31,733 bases of DNA from DATAEK01 sp036258055 (GCA_036258055.1 DATAEK010000187.1:1-31733), one strand, 5' to 3'. Shown: positions 1 through 7,633, counted from the first letter of the stretch. Notes: a model not told the origin generated them from the sequence alone. Numbers and translations: made by a program.

Positions 1-72
1 TCAACGGTTCGACGTCGCGACAATCAGACATGCTCGATTCCTGATGCACACATACCCTGGTTCCGCGGCCGG

Positions 73-666
73 CTATCGGCTGGCCACCCTCGGCGCCGCC
101 GCCTTTGCCGCCGTCAATCGTTCGAAGAGGAGCCGCCGTCCGCGCGAGATCCGCGACATCACCGTCCCGATCGGAATGTTCAGCATCTTCGCGATCTCCG
201 CATACGCGAACTCTTCGACGTCACGGAGCCAGACGGCTTCACGAAACGCGTCTGGAATGGAATCCAGCGCGTCCTGCAGATCCGCGTCGAGCGTCGCGCG
301 CGTCAGAATCTGCTCCGGCGTCTGGGCGCCTCCCGCATGATCCACCGCCCGCTCCACGACGTCGGTATTGACGTCCACCGGATTCCGCCCGTCGTGTCGC
401 CGGACGTTGCGGAACGTGTTGTGAAGGATCGTGAAGAGCCACGCCTTCAGGTTCGTGCCCCGCTCGAACTGGCTCGCCGCGCGAAACGCCTTCAGGTACG
501 TCTCCTGAACCAGGTCTTCCGCGTCCTGGGTACGCCGTGTCAGCCGCAGCGCCGTCCCGTAGAGGCTGTCGATGTACGACAGCGCCTCGGACGCAAACGC
601 TTCGTCCTCGTTCGTAGACGACGGACTCGCGGTCGAAGACGATAAGGGACGTCGGCGAAACACCAT
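73..666 (-). CDS. ECF-type RNA polymerase sigma factor
   Basis: This 197-residue protein has the two domains of an extracytoplasmic-function sigma factor and should direct RNA polymerase to a stress or envelope regulon. Sigma region 2 lies at about residues 26-90, with the DAEDLVQETYLKAF stretch that contacts the -10 element and the core enzyme. Region 4 lies at about 125-180, with an AEIAKMLNIPIGTVMSRI helix-turn-helix for the -35 element. There is no C-terminal extension. The first 20 residues are Ser/Pro-rich and poorly conserved in the family, so the true start could be slightly downstream. It is divergent from the peptidase gene at 1206. Its downstream neighbour, where a cognate anti-sigma factor would often lie, is outside the window. 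The zinc-finger protein at 4514 is a possible but unproven partner. Confidence 0.93.
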   Translation of the reverse strand: MVFRRRPLSSSTASPSSTNEDEAFASEALSYIDSLYGTALRLTRRTQDAEDLVQETYLKAFRAASQFERGTNLKAWLFTILHNTFRNVRRHDGRNPVDVNTDVVERAVDHAGGAQTPEQILTRATLDADLQDALDSIPDAFREAVWLRDVEEFAYAEIAKMLNIPIGTVMSRISRGRRLLFERLTAAKAAAPRVASR

Positions 667-723
667 GCGGACGCGCGACGCCTACCGGGGAAAACACCGC
701 CGGGGAGTCGCTTTATTCCGTTG

Positions 724-729
724 ATTGTA
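724..729 (-). promoter_or_regulatory. putative -10 box of the ECF sigma gene
   Basis: Read on the minus strand this is TACAAT, a good sigma-70-type -10 hexamer, about 58 bases before the sigma factor start codon. No convincing -35 hexamer sits at 16-18 bases, so the call is tentative. Confidence 0.3.
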
Positions 730-759
730 CTCGGGTACCGGTCGAGGTCTGAAGTTCTC

Positions 760-798
760 CGGTTCTCGGCTTTCTTCGTTCTCGAGCACTGAGAACCG
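760..798. repeat. inverted repeat CGGTTCTC / GAGAACCG
   Basis: Perfect 8-base arms at 760-767 and 791-798 are separated by 23 bases. The site lies upstream of the -10 box proposed for the sigma factor gene, so a regulator-binding site is possible. The loop is long for a terminator and no T-run follows. Confidence 0.35.
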
Positions 799-944
799 AA
801 ACCCCCGCCAGGCGTCCGGGTGAGCGATGCCCCCATTTGGGGACGGAGGCGTTCGTCACCGAGGACAGCTTGCGGACCGACCGGAACGAATTGTGGGCGT
901 TTTCGCGCACGGCGGGAGGGCAAGCGGCTTGCTCAGCGGCGTCG

Positions 945-972
945 CCAGGCGCCTGAACCGGGTCGCGCCTGG
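945..972. repeat. stem-loop CCAGGCGC / GCGCCTGG
   Basis: Perfect 8-base GC-rich arms at 945-952 and 965-972 flank a 12-base loop, mid-way between the divergent sigma factor and peptidase genes. It could be a regulator site or a structure in the 5' leader of either transcript. Function unknown. Confidence 0.35.
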
Positions 973-1205
973 GCCGTGGGCAAGGGGCCATGGGAAATGC
1001 ACGCCCACTCTCCATCGCCCTTTTCCCAACCCCGGCAAAGCCGGACGGACACTCATTGCCAGTATCCCGAGGCGGCAACGGGGACAGAGCCGTTGCGACA
1101 ACCGTCTTAGCTACAGTAACATCGGCGATTGCAGCAGGCGATCTGACGTCGCCGCGTTCGCGCAGCCGGGCTGCCTGCCTTCCGCTGCCACATCCGAGGT
1201 GAATC

Positions 1206-4200
1206 ATGCGCACGCGCAATACGCGCGGCACCGTCGCGCACGTGGGGGTGGCGCTAGCCATCCTGTTCATGGCTGGCTCGTTCAGCGCGGCGTTCGCGCA
1301 GACGGGCTACGTCCCGTATTTCGGGAAGAACCGCATCCGGTATGACAATTTCAAGTGGCACATCTACACGACGGACCACTTCGAGATTTACTACTACCCG
1401 GAAATCGAACAACACCTCGAGCGCGTCACCAGCTACGCCGAGAGTGCGTACCAGAAGGTCAGTGCGGATCTCAAACACGACCTCGCCTTCAAAGTTCCCC
1501 TCGTCCTTTATAAGACGCAGAGTGAGTTCCAGCAGCAGAACATCGAGCCGGGCGAGCTGCCCGAAGGCGTGCTCGCCTTCGCGGAACCGTACCGCGATCG
1601 CATGGTGCTGCCGATCGATGAACCCTCGGATGCTCTCTATCGCCTGATCACCCACGAACTGACGCACATCTTCGAGTTCGACATCATCCCGCGATCGCTG
1701 CTCCGCCGCGGGCTCCCACTGTGGGTCGACGAGGGACTCTCGGACTACATGACGGAGTACTGGCAGCCGTTCGACCTGATGACGGTCCGCGACGCGGCCA
1801 TCGCCGACATCGTCCCCTCGATGAGCGACTTCCAGGGTCAGGCGTTCGTGGACGGGCGACTCCCCTACAACCTCGGGCACGCCGCGTTCGAGTTCATCGA
1901 ATCCAAGTGGGGCAAAGAGGGCTTGCGGCAGTTCCTCTTCGCGCTGCGTAAGAACGTCATCGGCGGCGGTGAGAGCGCCTACGAAGAGGCGTTCCGCCTC
2001 AAGCCCGAGGAATTCGACGAGCAGTTCGAGAAGTATCTCAAGGATCGCTTCAAGCCGTTCCGCGACAAGGAGCGGCCGGCCGACTACGGCAAGGATCTGG
2101 CGCCGAAGCGCGAGAAGACGCCATACGTCGCGGTCGTGTCGATCGAGCCCTCGCCGTCAGGTGACCTGATGGCCGTAGCTGCCGGCAACCGCAAGGATCA
2201 GGAGCTCGACATCGTCCTGATGTCGACGAAGGACGGCAAGGTCATTCGCAACCTGACCGGCGGATTCAACCAGAGTCACGGCTACGAGTACATCGCGACG
2301 CCCGGGGGCTTCCGGAACAACGCCGTGCCATGGATGTCGTGGGCGCCGGCCGGCGATCGCATCGCGTACTTCGCGCGCACCGAAAAGCTCAAGACTCTGA
2401 TCCTGCAGAATGTCGTCACGAAGAAGATCGAGAAGCGGATCGAGCTCAAGACCGTGGACATGCCCGAGTCGCCGGACATCAGCCCGGACGGCCGCGAGGT
2501 GGCATTTGCCGCGCTTCAGGGCGCAACCGGCGACATCTTCATCGTGAACCTGGACTCGGGTGAGGTGCGCAACGTCACCAACGACACGTTCGGCGACTAC
2601 GCGCCAACGTGGACGCCCGATGGCAAGGGACTCATCTACCTCGCGCGTGTGAGCGGCAACGACAAGCTGTTCCGCCTCGATCTCGCGAGTGGCAAGAAGA
2701 CGCAGATCACGTTCGGGACGCACGACGATGGCGGCGCGCAGTTCATGGACGAGGACACGATCATCTTTCCGTCGACGGCGGTCGACCCGAATCAGCCGAT
2801 CGATCCTGAGGTCGCGCGCAACGGCAACATCTACAACATCTGGACCCTGAACCTGAAGAACGGCGAGCTCAGACAGTTCACCGACACGCTGACGGCGAAC
2901 GTCTCGCCGATCATCCTCCGCGACCAGAAGCCGGCGCGCATCGCGTTTGTCACCTACTACAAGGGTGAGTACGGGATCCACACGCTGCCGCGTGAGGAGC
3001 CGCTCCACACGGTGGCGAGCGCGGACTTCGGTTCGCCGGGGCCGATCATCGATTTCACGCCGCCGCTGAGCCACACGCTGGTCAAGCAGAACATCCACAA
3101 GAAGGGCACGTTCGAGAAGCTGTTCCTCGAAGGCCGGCCGCCGGTGGCGGTGGGCGTCACGAGCGGCGGGGACCTCTTTGGCGGCACCCAGGTCACGTTC
3201 ACCGACGTCCTCGGAGACAAGCAGTTCAACATTTTCGCCTCGTCGGTCTCGCAGTACCGGACGCTGTCGTTCTCGTACATCAACCTGTCGCGACGGCTCC
3301 AGTATGCGATGCAGGCCTACTCGGACACCCAGTTCTTCTACGGGTACGATCCGACGGCGTTCTACGGCATCAACTACGGATTCATCGACCGTGACACCGC
3401 GATCGCGACGCAGACGGTCCGCGGCGGATCGATTTCGGCGATCTACCCGCTCAACCGCTATCGGCGCCTGCAGGCGACCTACGGCCTCCTGAATTTCAAC
3501 CAGGAGTACTCGGAACAGGCGCTGCAGGACATCGCGGATCAGTACCAGCAGGACCTCTACGGCCGGACCCTGTTCTCGAACGGCACGTTCATGCCGCTCG
3601 GCGTCAGCTTCGTTCAGGAGACGACGGTCTTCCGCGAGTACGGGCCGCTCTCGGGCAACACCGTCTACCTCGGTTACGAGTACGCGCCAAGCTGGGGCAG
3701 CCTTCTCTCCCGGCAGACCATGGATGGCGATGCGCGGTACTACCTCCGCCTCGGCACCAACGGGGTGCTCGCCCTGCGTGCTCGCGGCTACAAGAGCTGG
3801 GGTGAGTTCCCCGGCTATCTCTACTTCGGCGGTAACTCCGAGATGCGGGGGTACGACTACCTGCAATTCCTCGGCAACAAGGCGTTCTTCACCGACGCCG
3901 AGCTTCGCTTTCCGATCATCGAAGCCGCGCTGACGCCGATCGGCGTCGTGGGCGGGCTGCGCGGCGTGTTCTTCTTCAACTTCGGCGGCTCCGGATACGA
4001 AGGGGTGAAGACGACCGTCTACTCGAAGTCGGACCAGATCGTGGTACCCATCGTCGGGTACCAGTTCGATCCGACGTCACCCAGCCTGGCGAGCCCGGTC
4101 TACGGGCCGCCGCAGCTCATTAGCGGTTTCCGTCTCGTGGACAGCCGGGCCTCGTACGGCTTCGGGCTCGAAACGTTCGCGCTCGGGTTCCCGATTCACT

Positions 4201-4340
4201 TCGATTGGTCGTGGCGCACGCTCTTCAACAAGGGCTGGGAAGATTACGTCTACTCGTACCAGGGCGCGCTCGACGGCACGACCGGCAGCCAGTGGCTCCG
4301 CCGGGTGAAGTTCAGCGTCTGGATTGGATACGACTTCTAA
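1206..4340 (+). CDS. secreted metallopeptidase / beta-propeller / outer-membrane barrel fusion
   Basis: This 1044-residue protein joins three modules. Residues 1-32 are a signal peptide ending AFAQ. A peptidase MA-like gluzincin domain follows, with HELTH at 150-154 and a probable third zinc ligand, Glu176, in WVDEGLSDY. Residues about 310-590 form a TolB/WD40-like beta-propeller with repeated SPDGREVAFA and TWTPDGKGLIYLAR blades. From about 650 to the end there is a BamA/Omp85-like beta-barrel rich in alternating aromatic strands, ending in the C-terminal Phe typical of BAM substrates. The likely form is an outer-membrane protein carrying a periplasmic or surface protease-propeller head. The start follows a GAGGTG ribosome-binding site. 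The substrate is unknown. It stands alone, with the next gene about 170 bases away. Confidence 0.88.
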   Translation: MRTRNTRGTVAHVGVALAILFMAGSFSAAFAQTGYVPYFGKNRIRYDNFKWHIYTTDHFEIYYYPEIEQHLERVTSYAESAYQKVSADLKHDLAFKVPLVLYKTQSEFQQQNIEPGELPEGVLAFAEPYRDRMVLPIDEPSDALYRLITHELTHIFEFDIIPRSLLRRGLPLWVDEGLSDYMTEYWQPFDLMTVRDAAIADIVPSMSDFQGQAFVDGRLPYNLGHAAFEFIESKWGKEGLRQFLFALRKNVIGGGESAYEEAFRLKPEEFDEQFEKYLKDRFKPFRDKERPADYGKDLAPKREKTPYVAVVSIEPSPSGDLMAVAAGNRKDQELDIVLMSTKDGKVIRNLTGGFNQSHGYEYIATPGGFRNNAVPWMSWAPAGDRIAYFARTEKLKTLILQNVVTKKIEKRIELKTVDMPESPDISPDGREVAFAALQGATGDIFIVNLDSGEVRNVTNDTFGDYAPTWTPDGKGLIYLARVSGNDKLFRLDLASGKKTQITFGTHDDGGAQFMDEDTIIFPSTAVDPNQPIDPEVARNGNIYNIWTLNLKNGELRQFTDTLTANVSPIILRDQKPARIAFVTYYKGEYGIHTLPREEPLHTVASADFGSPGPIIDFTPPLSHTLVKQNIHKKGTFEKLFLEGRPPVAVGVTSGGDLFGGTQVTFTDVLGDKQFNIFASSVSQYRTLSFSYINLSRRLQYAMQAYSDTQFFYGYDPTAFYGINYGFIDRDTAIATQTVRGGSISAIYPLNRYRRLQATYGLLNFNQEYSEQALQDIADQYQQDLYGRTLFSNGTFMPLGVSFVQETTVFREYGPLSGNTVYLGYEYAPSWGSLLSRQTMDGDARYYLRLGTNGVLALRARGYKSWGEFPGYLYFGGNSEMRGYDYLQFLGNKAFFTDAELRFPIIEAALTPIGVVGGLRGVFFFNFGGSGYEGVKTTVYSKSDQIVVPIVGYQFDPTSPSLASPVYGPPQLISGFRLVDSRASYGFGLETFALGFPIHFDWSWRTLFNKGWEDYVYSYQGALDGTTGSQWLRRVKFSVWIGYDF

Positions 4341-4449
4341 TCCACGCTGAGGATGATGACGGAGCGTCTGAACTCTCCGCAGAGACGGCGCGGGATGCGG
4401 ATGGGGACTTTCGGACGAGCCGACGCTTTAGCAATGAGAGGCGTTACGG

Positions 4450-4480
4450 ACGGGCCGCGCGTCGTAGGAAAACGGCCCGT
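4450..4480. repeat. stem-loop ACGGGCCG / CGGCCCGT
   Basis: Perfect 8-base arms at 4450-4457 and 4473-4480 flank a 15-base loop. It is about 110 bases after the peptidase stop codon and directly before the TACACT box of the zinc-finger gene. It may end the peptidase transcript or be an operator for the next promoter. There is no T-run. Confidence 0.35.
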
Positions 4481-4485
4481 TCCGA

Positions 4486-4491
4486 TACACT
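4486..4491 (+). promoter_or_regulatory. putative TACACT -10 box
   Basis: TACACT lies 22 bases before the preferred ATG at 4514 and only 4 before an in-frame ATG at 4496. The predicted RNA start, near 4498, would give a leader of about 16 bases. No clear -35 element is visible. The same hexamer precedes the genes at 23156 and 28152 at similarly short distance. Confidence 0.4.
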
Positions 4492-4513
4492 TCAAATGCG
4501 TACGTCGTTGCGA

Positions 4514-4771
4514 ATGAGCGCCGATACACCAGGACCCAAGCGGCGCTGTCACGATCTCGTGGGCCTCCTGGCGGACTACGTCGAACACCATCTGCCCCCG
4601 GAGGTCCACGCGGATCTCGAGCGTCATCTCGCGCGCTGCCCCCGCTGCGTCACGCAGCTCAATACCTACCGCTCGACGGTGTCCCTGCTCCACTCGATCA
4701 AAGATGAAGATCTGCCGCCGGAGCTTCGCTACACGCTCAAGGCGTTCTTCGATCAGAAGTGCAAGAACTGA
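4514..4771 (+). CDS. zinc-finger (zf-HC2-like) anti-sigma factor homolog
   Basis: An 85-residue cytoplasmic protein carrying the zinc-binding pattern of anti-sigma factors: Cys12, then His38-x3-Cys42-x2-Cys45 in ERHLARCPRC. In the zf-HC2 family this module binds and sequesters an ECF sigma factor. No transmembrane segment follows, so this would be a soluble form, and the C-terminus is a short helix ending QKCKN. An in-frame ATG at 4496 would add six residues, but it coincides with the predicted transcription start. The ATG at 4514 fits the family better. The ECF sigma factor at 73-666 is a possible partner but is 4 kb away on the other strand. Confidence 0.8.
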   Translation: MSADTPGPKRRCHDLVGLLADYVEHHLPPEVHADLERHLARCPRCVTQLNTYRSTVSLLHSIKDEDLPPELRYTLKAFFDQKCKN

Positions 4772-4897
4772 AGAATGGAAGTCAGGAGTCCGGAGATAAG
4801 AGGTCGCGGCTAGGGCTTGAAACTCGGGTAGCGGCGCTCGGCGCGCTCGGTTCAGACTGCTGCCGATCCAAGCACCCATTTGTCGCTAACCAGCGGC

Positions 4898-4986
4898 GCG
4901 AGCAGCCTTGAGCCGCAGCGAGCGCGCACGCGCGAGCTGCAGCGTCTTGGGGGTGGGGCCCCAGACGCCTTAGGTAAAGAAGCGAG
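4898..4986 (+). repeat. dispersed intergenic repeat, copy A
   Basis: This 89-base segment aligns with the minus strand of 7432-7519. Shared blocks in order are GCGAGC, AGCCTTGAGCCG, a GC-rich partly palindromic stretch, GGGGTGGGG followed by CCC, and TAGG-AAAG-AGCGAG with one-base indels. The order is conserved throughout, so this is a repeated element and not just shared composition. It has no coding capacity. Confidence 0.6.
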
Positions 4987-5001
4987 CGCTGGCAGGTCGT
5001 G

Positions 5002-5022
5002 GGGGTGGGGGTGGGGCCCCAC
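5002..5022 (+). repeat. G-run tract with GTGGGGCCCCAC palindrome
   Basis: Three G-runs separated by single T residues end in the perfect palindrome GTGGGGCCCCAC (5011-5022), 14 bases before the thioesterase start. The same GGGGGTGGGGCCCCA core occurs 58 bases upstream, inside repeat copy A. It could fold in the mRNA leader and affect translation; that is inference. Confidence 0.4.
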
Positions 5023-5035
5023 GACAAACCAAGAA

Positions 5036-5527
5036 ATGATGACCCTCTCAAAGCGCCCGGCAGAATCAGCCACCGAGATGGTGCAGGTGGTCTTGCCCAA
5101 CGACGCCAACGCTCTGGGATTCATCCTTGGCGGGACGGTGATGCATCTCATCGACATCGCGGGCGCGATCGCCTGTCATCGTCACACCCGTAGCCTGCTC
5201 GTGACTGCGGCCGTCGACGGTCTTCAGTTCCTGCACCCGATCAAAGTCGGCGACCTGATCATCCTCAACGCCCGCGTCACGGCCACGTGGAGCACGTCGC
5301 TCGAGGTGCAGGTCGAAGTTTTCTCCGAAGAGACGCTGACCGGCGTGCGTCGCATGACCAGCCGCGCCTATCTGACGTTTGTCGCCATCGACCGCGACGG
5401 ACGGCGTATGCCGATTCCGGGCTTGATTCTCGAGACCGAGGAGGAGAAGCGACGGGCCGCGGAGGCGGAGGTCAGGCGCGCCGAGCGACTGAAAGCCCGA
5501 CAATCATTGAAGATTGATGATCGCTGA
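5036..5527 (+). CDS. hot-dog acyl-CoA thioesterase
   Basis: A 163-residue single hot-dog-fold protein of the YciA/BACH acyl-CoA thioesterase type, hydrolysing acyl-CoA to free acid and CoA in the cytoplasm. The family signature is NDANALGFILGGTVMHLID at residues 22-40, with the central-helix Asp40, followed by a beta-sheet region containing FLHPIKVGDLIILNARV. Residues 135-163 are a charged Glu/Arg helix. ATG codons at 5036 and 5039 are both possible and neither has a strong ribosome-binding site. An upstream in-frame extension to 4880 runs through the dispersed repeat and is rejected. The last codons lie inside the long inverted repeat at 5504-5758, so part of the coding end may derive from that element. 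Confidence 0.87.
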   Translation: MMTLSKRPAESATEMVQVVLPNDANALGFILGGTVMHLIDIAGAIACHRHTRSLLVTAAVDGLQFLHPIKVGDLIILNARVTATWSTSLEVQVEVFSEETLTGVRRMTSRAYLTFVAIDRDGRRMPIPGLILETEEEKRRAAEAEVRRAERLKARQSLKIDDR

Positions 5528-5758
5528 GTGTTGATCGCTGGTTGTCGATTGGACCGTTGCTGATTGCAAATGACTTGAGGATTGTGGGTTGCCGATCTGA
5601 TCGCGGATTGTCGATCGCGGATTGGTCGCGCTGCCAGTTGACGCCGGTGCACCTGTGACCAATCGTCAATCCGCAATCCTCAAGTCATTTACAATCCACA
5701 ATTCATCAATCTTCAACCAGCGATCAGCACTCATCAATCTTCAATCTTCAATCATTAA
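5504..5758. repeat. long imperfect inverted repeat between convergent genes
   Basis: This AT-richer segment folds on itself over about 250 bases. The left arm has ATTGAAGATTGATGA (5507-5521), GAGTGTTGATCGCTGGTTG (5525-5543) and GCAAATGACTTGAGGATTG (5566-5584). The right arm carries their reverse complements in mirror order, with few mismatches. It contains many GATTG/CAATC units. It starts inside the 3' end of the thioesterase gene and ends at the stop codon of the protease gene, so it is well placed as a bidirectional terminator or mRNA-stabilising hairpin. It has no coding capacity. Confidence 0.75.
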
Positions 5759-7272
5759 TTGACAGACTCCAGCCCCACCACACTCCGATCCAGATCTATC
5801 GTCACCCGGTACTTGCTCAGGAACTTGTGGCCGACGATGCCCCCGAGCTGGAATCCCAGAAGGGCGCTCGGAGCGCGGAGATTGAGGACGACGACCGGGA
5901 TGTGGTCGAACCGGATCGAATTGAAGGCGAGATCCACGTTCGGCATCAGGAACGCGTCCTTGTCCCAGCCCGAGGTGCCATAGACCTTCAACGGGATCCG
6001 CCGGAAGGGCGTCACCGGCTGGATTTGACCGGCGGTCGTGTCGCTGATCGAAATCACTTCCCCGCCCGTGTCGATGACGAACGTTGCCGGCAGCGAGCCG
6101 TTGACTGTGCCGCGCACCATCGCCAGACGGTGCATCCGCAGCGGCAGCTCCGCGGAGTAGGTGGTCGGTTCGAACGTGCGGCTCATCACGAGCTGGCGCC
6201 GCCGGTAGTCGATCCGCATCGACAAGCCCAGCGCCAGCGGTGAGAAGCTCTCGGGTTCGCGCCCGGGAATGTCGCCGAGCGGCGGATTCTTGATGAGACA
6301 CGGCACGTTGCGAAGCTTCAGATCCCCGATTTCGAGCGAATCGATGCGCCCCACCTGCAGGCCGCGTAACCCGACGTCGCCGACGCCCGCGCTCTGCATG
6401 TAGGTGATCGGCGCGACCCCTCGCCGGCGGGCGACATCCCGCGAGATCACCGTGCGCTCCGCGCCGGTGTCGAGCACGAAATCCTGTCCGCCTCCGTTGA
6501 CCTTGCCTTTGACGAACACCTTCTCCTTCTGAATCGTAATCGGCACGGTCCAGGCCCGCGTATCCGACTGGCTGCCCATGTCGAGCGGACGGCGATCCTT
6601 GAACGACTGGAGGAACCGAATCTCGGCGCGTGCCCAGGCAGCCTTTTCGCTGCGATCCCGATTGGGCAGCAGATTGACGTAGTTGCCGAATGCGGCGGCG
6701 GCTTCGTCGAAACGATTCAGCCGCTCGTAGATCGATCCGACCGTGTAATAGAACTCACCTTCGCGGGGACTCAGTCGAAGCGCTTCCTGCGCCTCGACCA
6801 TCGCCTCGGACAGCCGACCCTGCGCGGCGAGCGAGCGCGCGCGGCCGTGACGGGCGCGGGCCTGTTCCGGATCGAGCTTGAGCGATCGTTCGTACGCGGC
6901 TTCGGCCTCCTCGAACATACCGGATGCCCACAACGCCTCACCGTAGGCGGCGGTGATCTGCGCATCCTCGCCCCGCGTCTGGTTGAGCGTCGTTGCCTCC
7001 TTGAAGGCGCCCTGGAAGTCGCCCAGGCGCAGGAGGGAAACCACGAGACCTGCGCCCGCCTCGCTCGACGTCAGCGGGTCTTCGGCCGCGACGGCGCGGC
7101 GGTAGCTGTCCCGGGCTTCCGCGAAGCGCCCTTCGGCGAAGAGCAGGTTGGCGAGTTGGAGGTGGACGTCAGCGCCGCCTGCCGGACGCGGCGCCTGGGC
7201 AGCAACGAGGAATGGGAGCGCGGCCGCCGCAAAACCGCCAACCACGAGACGCACGAGGACGGGTCGACGCAT
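5755..7272 (-). CDS. secreted TPR protein with two retropepsin-like aspartic protease domains
   Basis: A 505-residue exported protein. Residues 1-26 form a signal peptide (FLVAAQA). About 35-205 are TPR units (LLFAEGRFAEARDSYRRAV, AYERSLKLDPEQARARHGRA). Two retropepsin-like half domains follow: FVLDTGAERTVIS with Asp268, and TFVIDTGGEVISIS with Asp401. Each has the hydrophobic-Asp-Thr-Gly catalytic motif. Both halves in one chain could pair into a pepsin-like active site, or each could dimerise. The role is probably periplasmic proteolysis, with the TPRs recruiting partners; the substrate is unknown. An AGGAGG ribosome-binding site sits 4 bases before the ATG. The gene stands alone, convergent with the thioesterase. 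Confidence 0.87.
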   Translation of the reverse strand: MRRPVLVRLVVGGFAAAALPFLVAAQAPRPAGGADVHLQLANLLFAEGRFAEARDSYRRAVAAEDPLTSSEAGAGLVVSLLRLGDFQGAFKEATTLNQTRGEDAQITAAYGEALWASGMFEEAEAAYERSLKLDPEQARARHGRARSLAAQGRLSEAMVEAQEALRLSPREGEFYYTVGSIYERLNRFDEAAAAFGNYVNLLPNRDRSEKAAWARAEIRFLQSFKDRRPLDMGSQSDTRAWTVPITIQKEKVFVKGKVNGGGQDFVLDTGAERTVISRDVARRRGVAPITYMQSAGVGDVGLRGLQVGRIDSLEIGDLKLRNVPCLIKNPPLGDIPGREPESFSPLALGLSMRIDYRRRQLVMSRTFEPTTYSAELPLRMHRLAMVRGTVNGSLPATFVIDTGGEVISISDTTAGQIQPVTPFRRIPLKVYGTSGWDKDAFLMPNVDLAFNSIRFDHIPVVVLNLRAPSALLGFQLGGIVGHKFLSKYRVTIDLDRSVVGLESVN

Positions 7273-7431
7273 GGAGCCTCCTGCCGCGGGATCCGGGTCT
7301 TACGAAGAGCGTCACGATCTTACGAGTCGCGTCGGCAGACGGCGGTCGAATGCGGTCAAGCGCCGCAATCCTGGCGAACGCTCCGTCCCGTCTTCAAGCT
7401 TCGCACCATGTCTTCTCAGTGCTCGCGGGGC

Positions 7432-7519
7432 CTCGCTCTTTCCTAGCGCGGCGGGACCCCACCCCGCCGCTGTTGCGCCGCGCCATCGCGCGCCGCAACG
7501 GCTCAAGGCTGTTGCTCGC
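7432..7519 (-). repeat. dispersed intergenic repeat, copy B
   Basis: The reverse complement of this 88-base segment aligns with 4898-4986 along its length. Conserved blocks are AGCCTTGAGCCG, GGGGTGGGG then CCC, and TAGGAAAGAGCGAG. The GC-rich middle forms two stem-loops here, whereas in copy A it is a different partial palindrome. This suggests structure is kept while sequence drifts. Confidence 0.6.
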
Positions 7520-7550
7520 TGCAGTCTCGCGTCCGCGCTTGGCTGCGGCC

Positions 7551-7576
7551 GCAGGCCGCTAGGTTCAGCGGCCTGC
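7551..7576 (-). terminator. GC-rich stem-loop downstream of nuoI
   Basis: Perfect 10-base arms GCAGGCCGCT / AGCGGCCTGC flank a 6-base loop, 58 bases beyond the nuoI stop codon. The position suits a transcript end. There is no U-run on the minus strand, so it may instead protect the mRNA 3' end or act with Rho. Confidence 0.45.
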
Positions 7577-7633
7577 CTCCAATTCACCGGCAGCCCAGCA
7601 CGGCCAGCATTGTACCCGGACCGGCTGGACCCG

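Larger units (their letters stand above)
667..1205. other. 539-base divergent intergenic region
   Basis: No protein-coding gene can be supported here: the open frames are short, Arg/Pro-rich and overlap in several frames, as expected of GC-rich noncoding DNA. It should hold the promoters of the divergent sigma factor and peptidase genes. It contains two inverted repeats, listed separately. A weak promoter-like pair, TTGCGA at 1093-1098 and TAACAT at 1117-1122 with 18 bases between, could serve the peptidase gene. Confidence 0.5.
7273..7633. other. 361-base structured intergenic region
   Basis: No gene is supported between nuoI and the downstream protease gene (both minus strand). The region holds repeat copy B and three stem-loops. 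These are GCGGCGGG/CCCGCCGC at 7448-7470, GTTGCGCCGCGC/GCGCGCCGCAAC with one mismatch and a 4-base loop at 7472-7499, and a perfect 10-base stem at 7551-7576. The part next to 7272 should contain the protease promoter, but no clear -35/-10 pair was found. Confidence 0.5.

Noticed and set aside
1043..1059. possible sigma-54 promoter before the peptidase gene (GGAC ... TTGCC)
   Set aside because: GG-to-GC distances are 11 or 15, not 12.
713..1270. 185-codon minus-strand frame upstream of the sigma factor
   Set aside because: It overlaps the peptidase start and the divergent promoter region, with no recognisable domain or ribosome-binding site.
2157..3866. 569-codon open frame antisense to the peptidase fusion gene
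   Set aside because: It is very rich in Arg/Val/Glu/Asp with no family motif and lies opposite a gene with clear domains; long antisense frames are common in GC-rich DNA.
5504..5758. CRISPR-like or tandem repeat array of GATTG units
   Set aside because: Spacing is irregular, there are no equal-length spacers, and the units are explained by the mirror-ordered inverted repeat.
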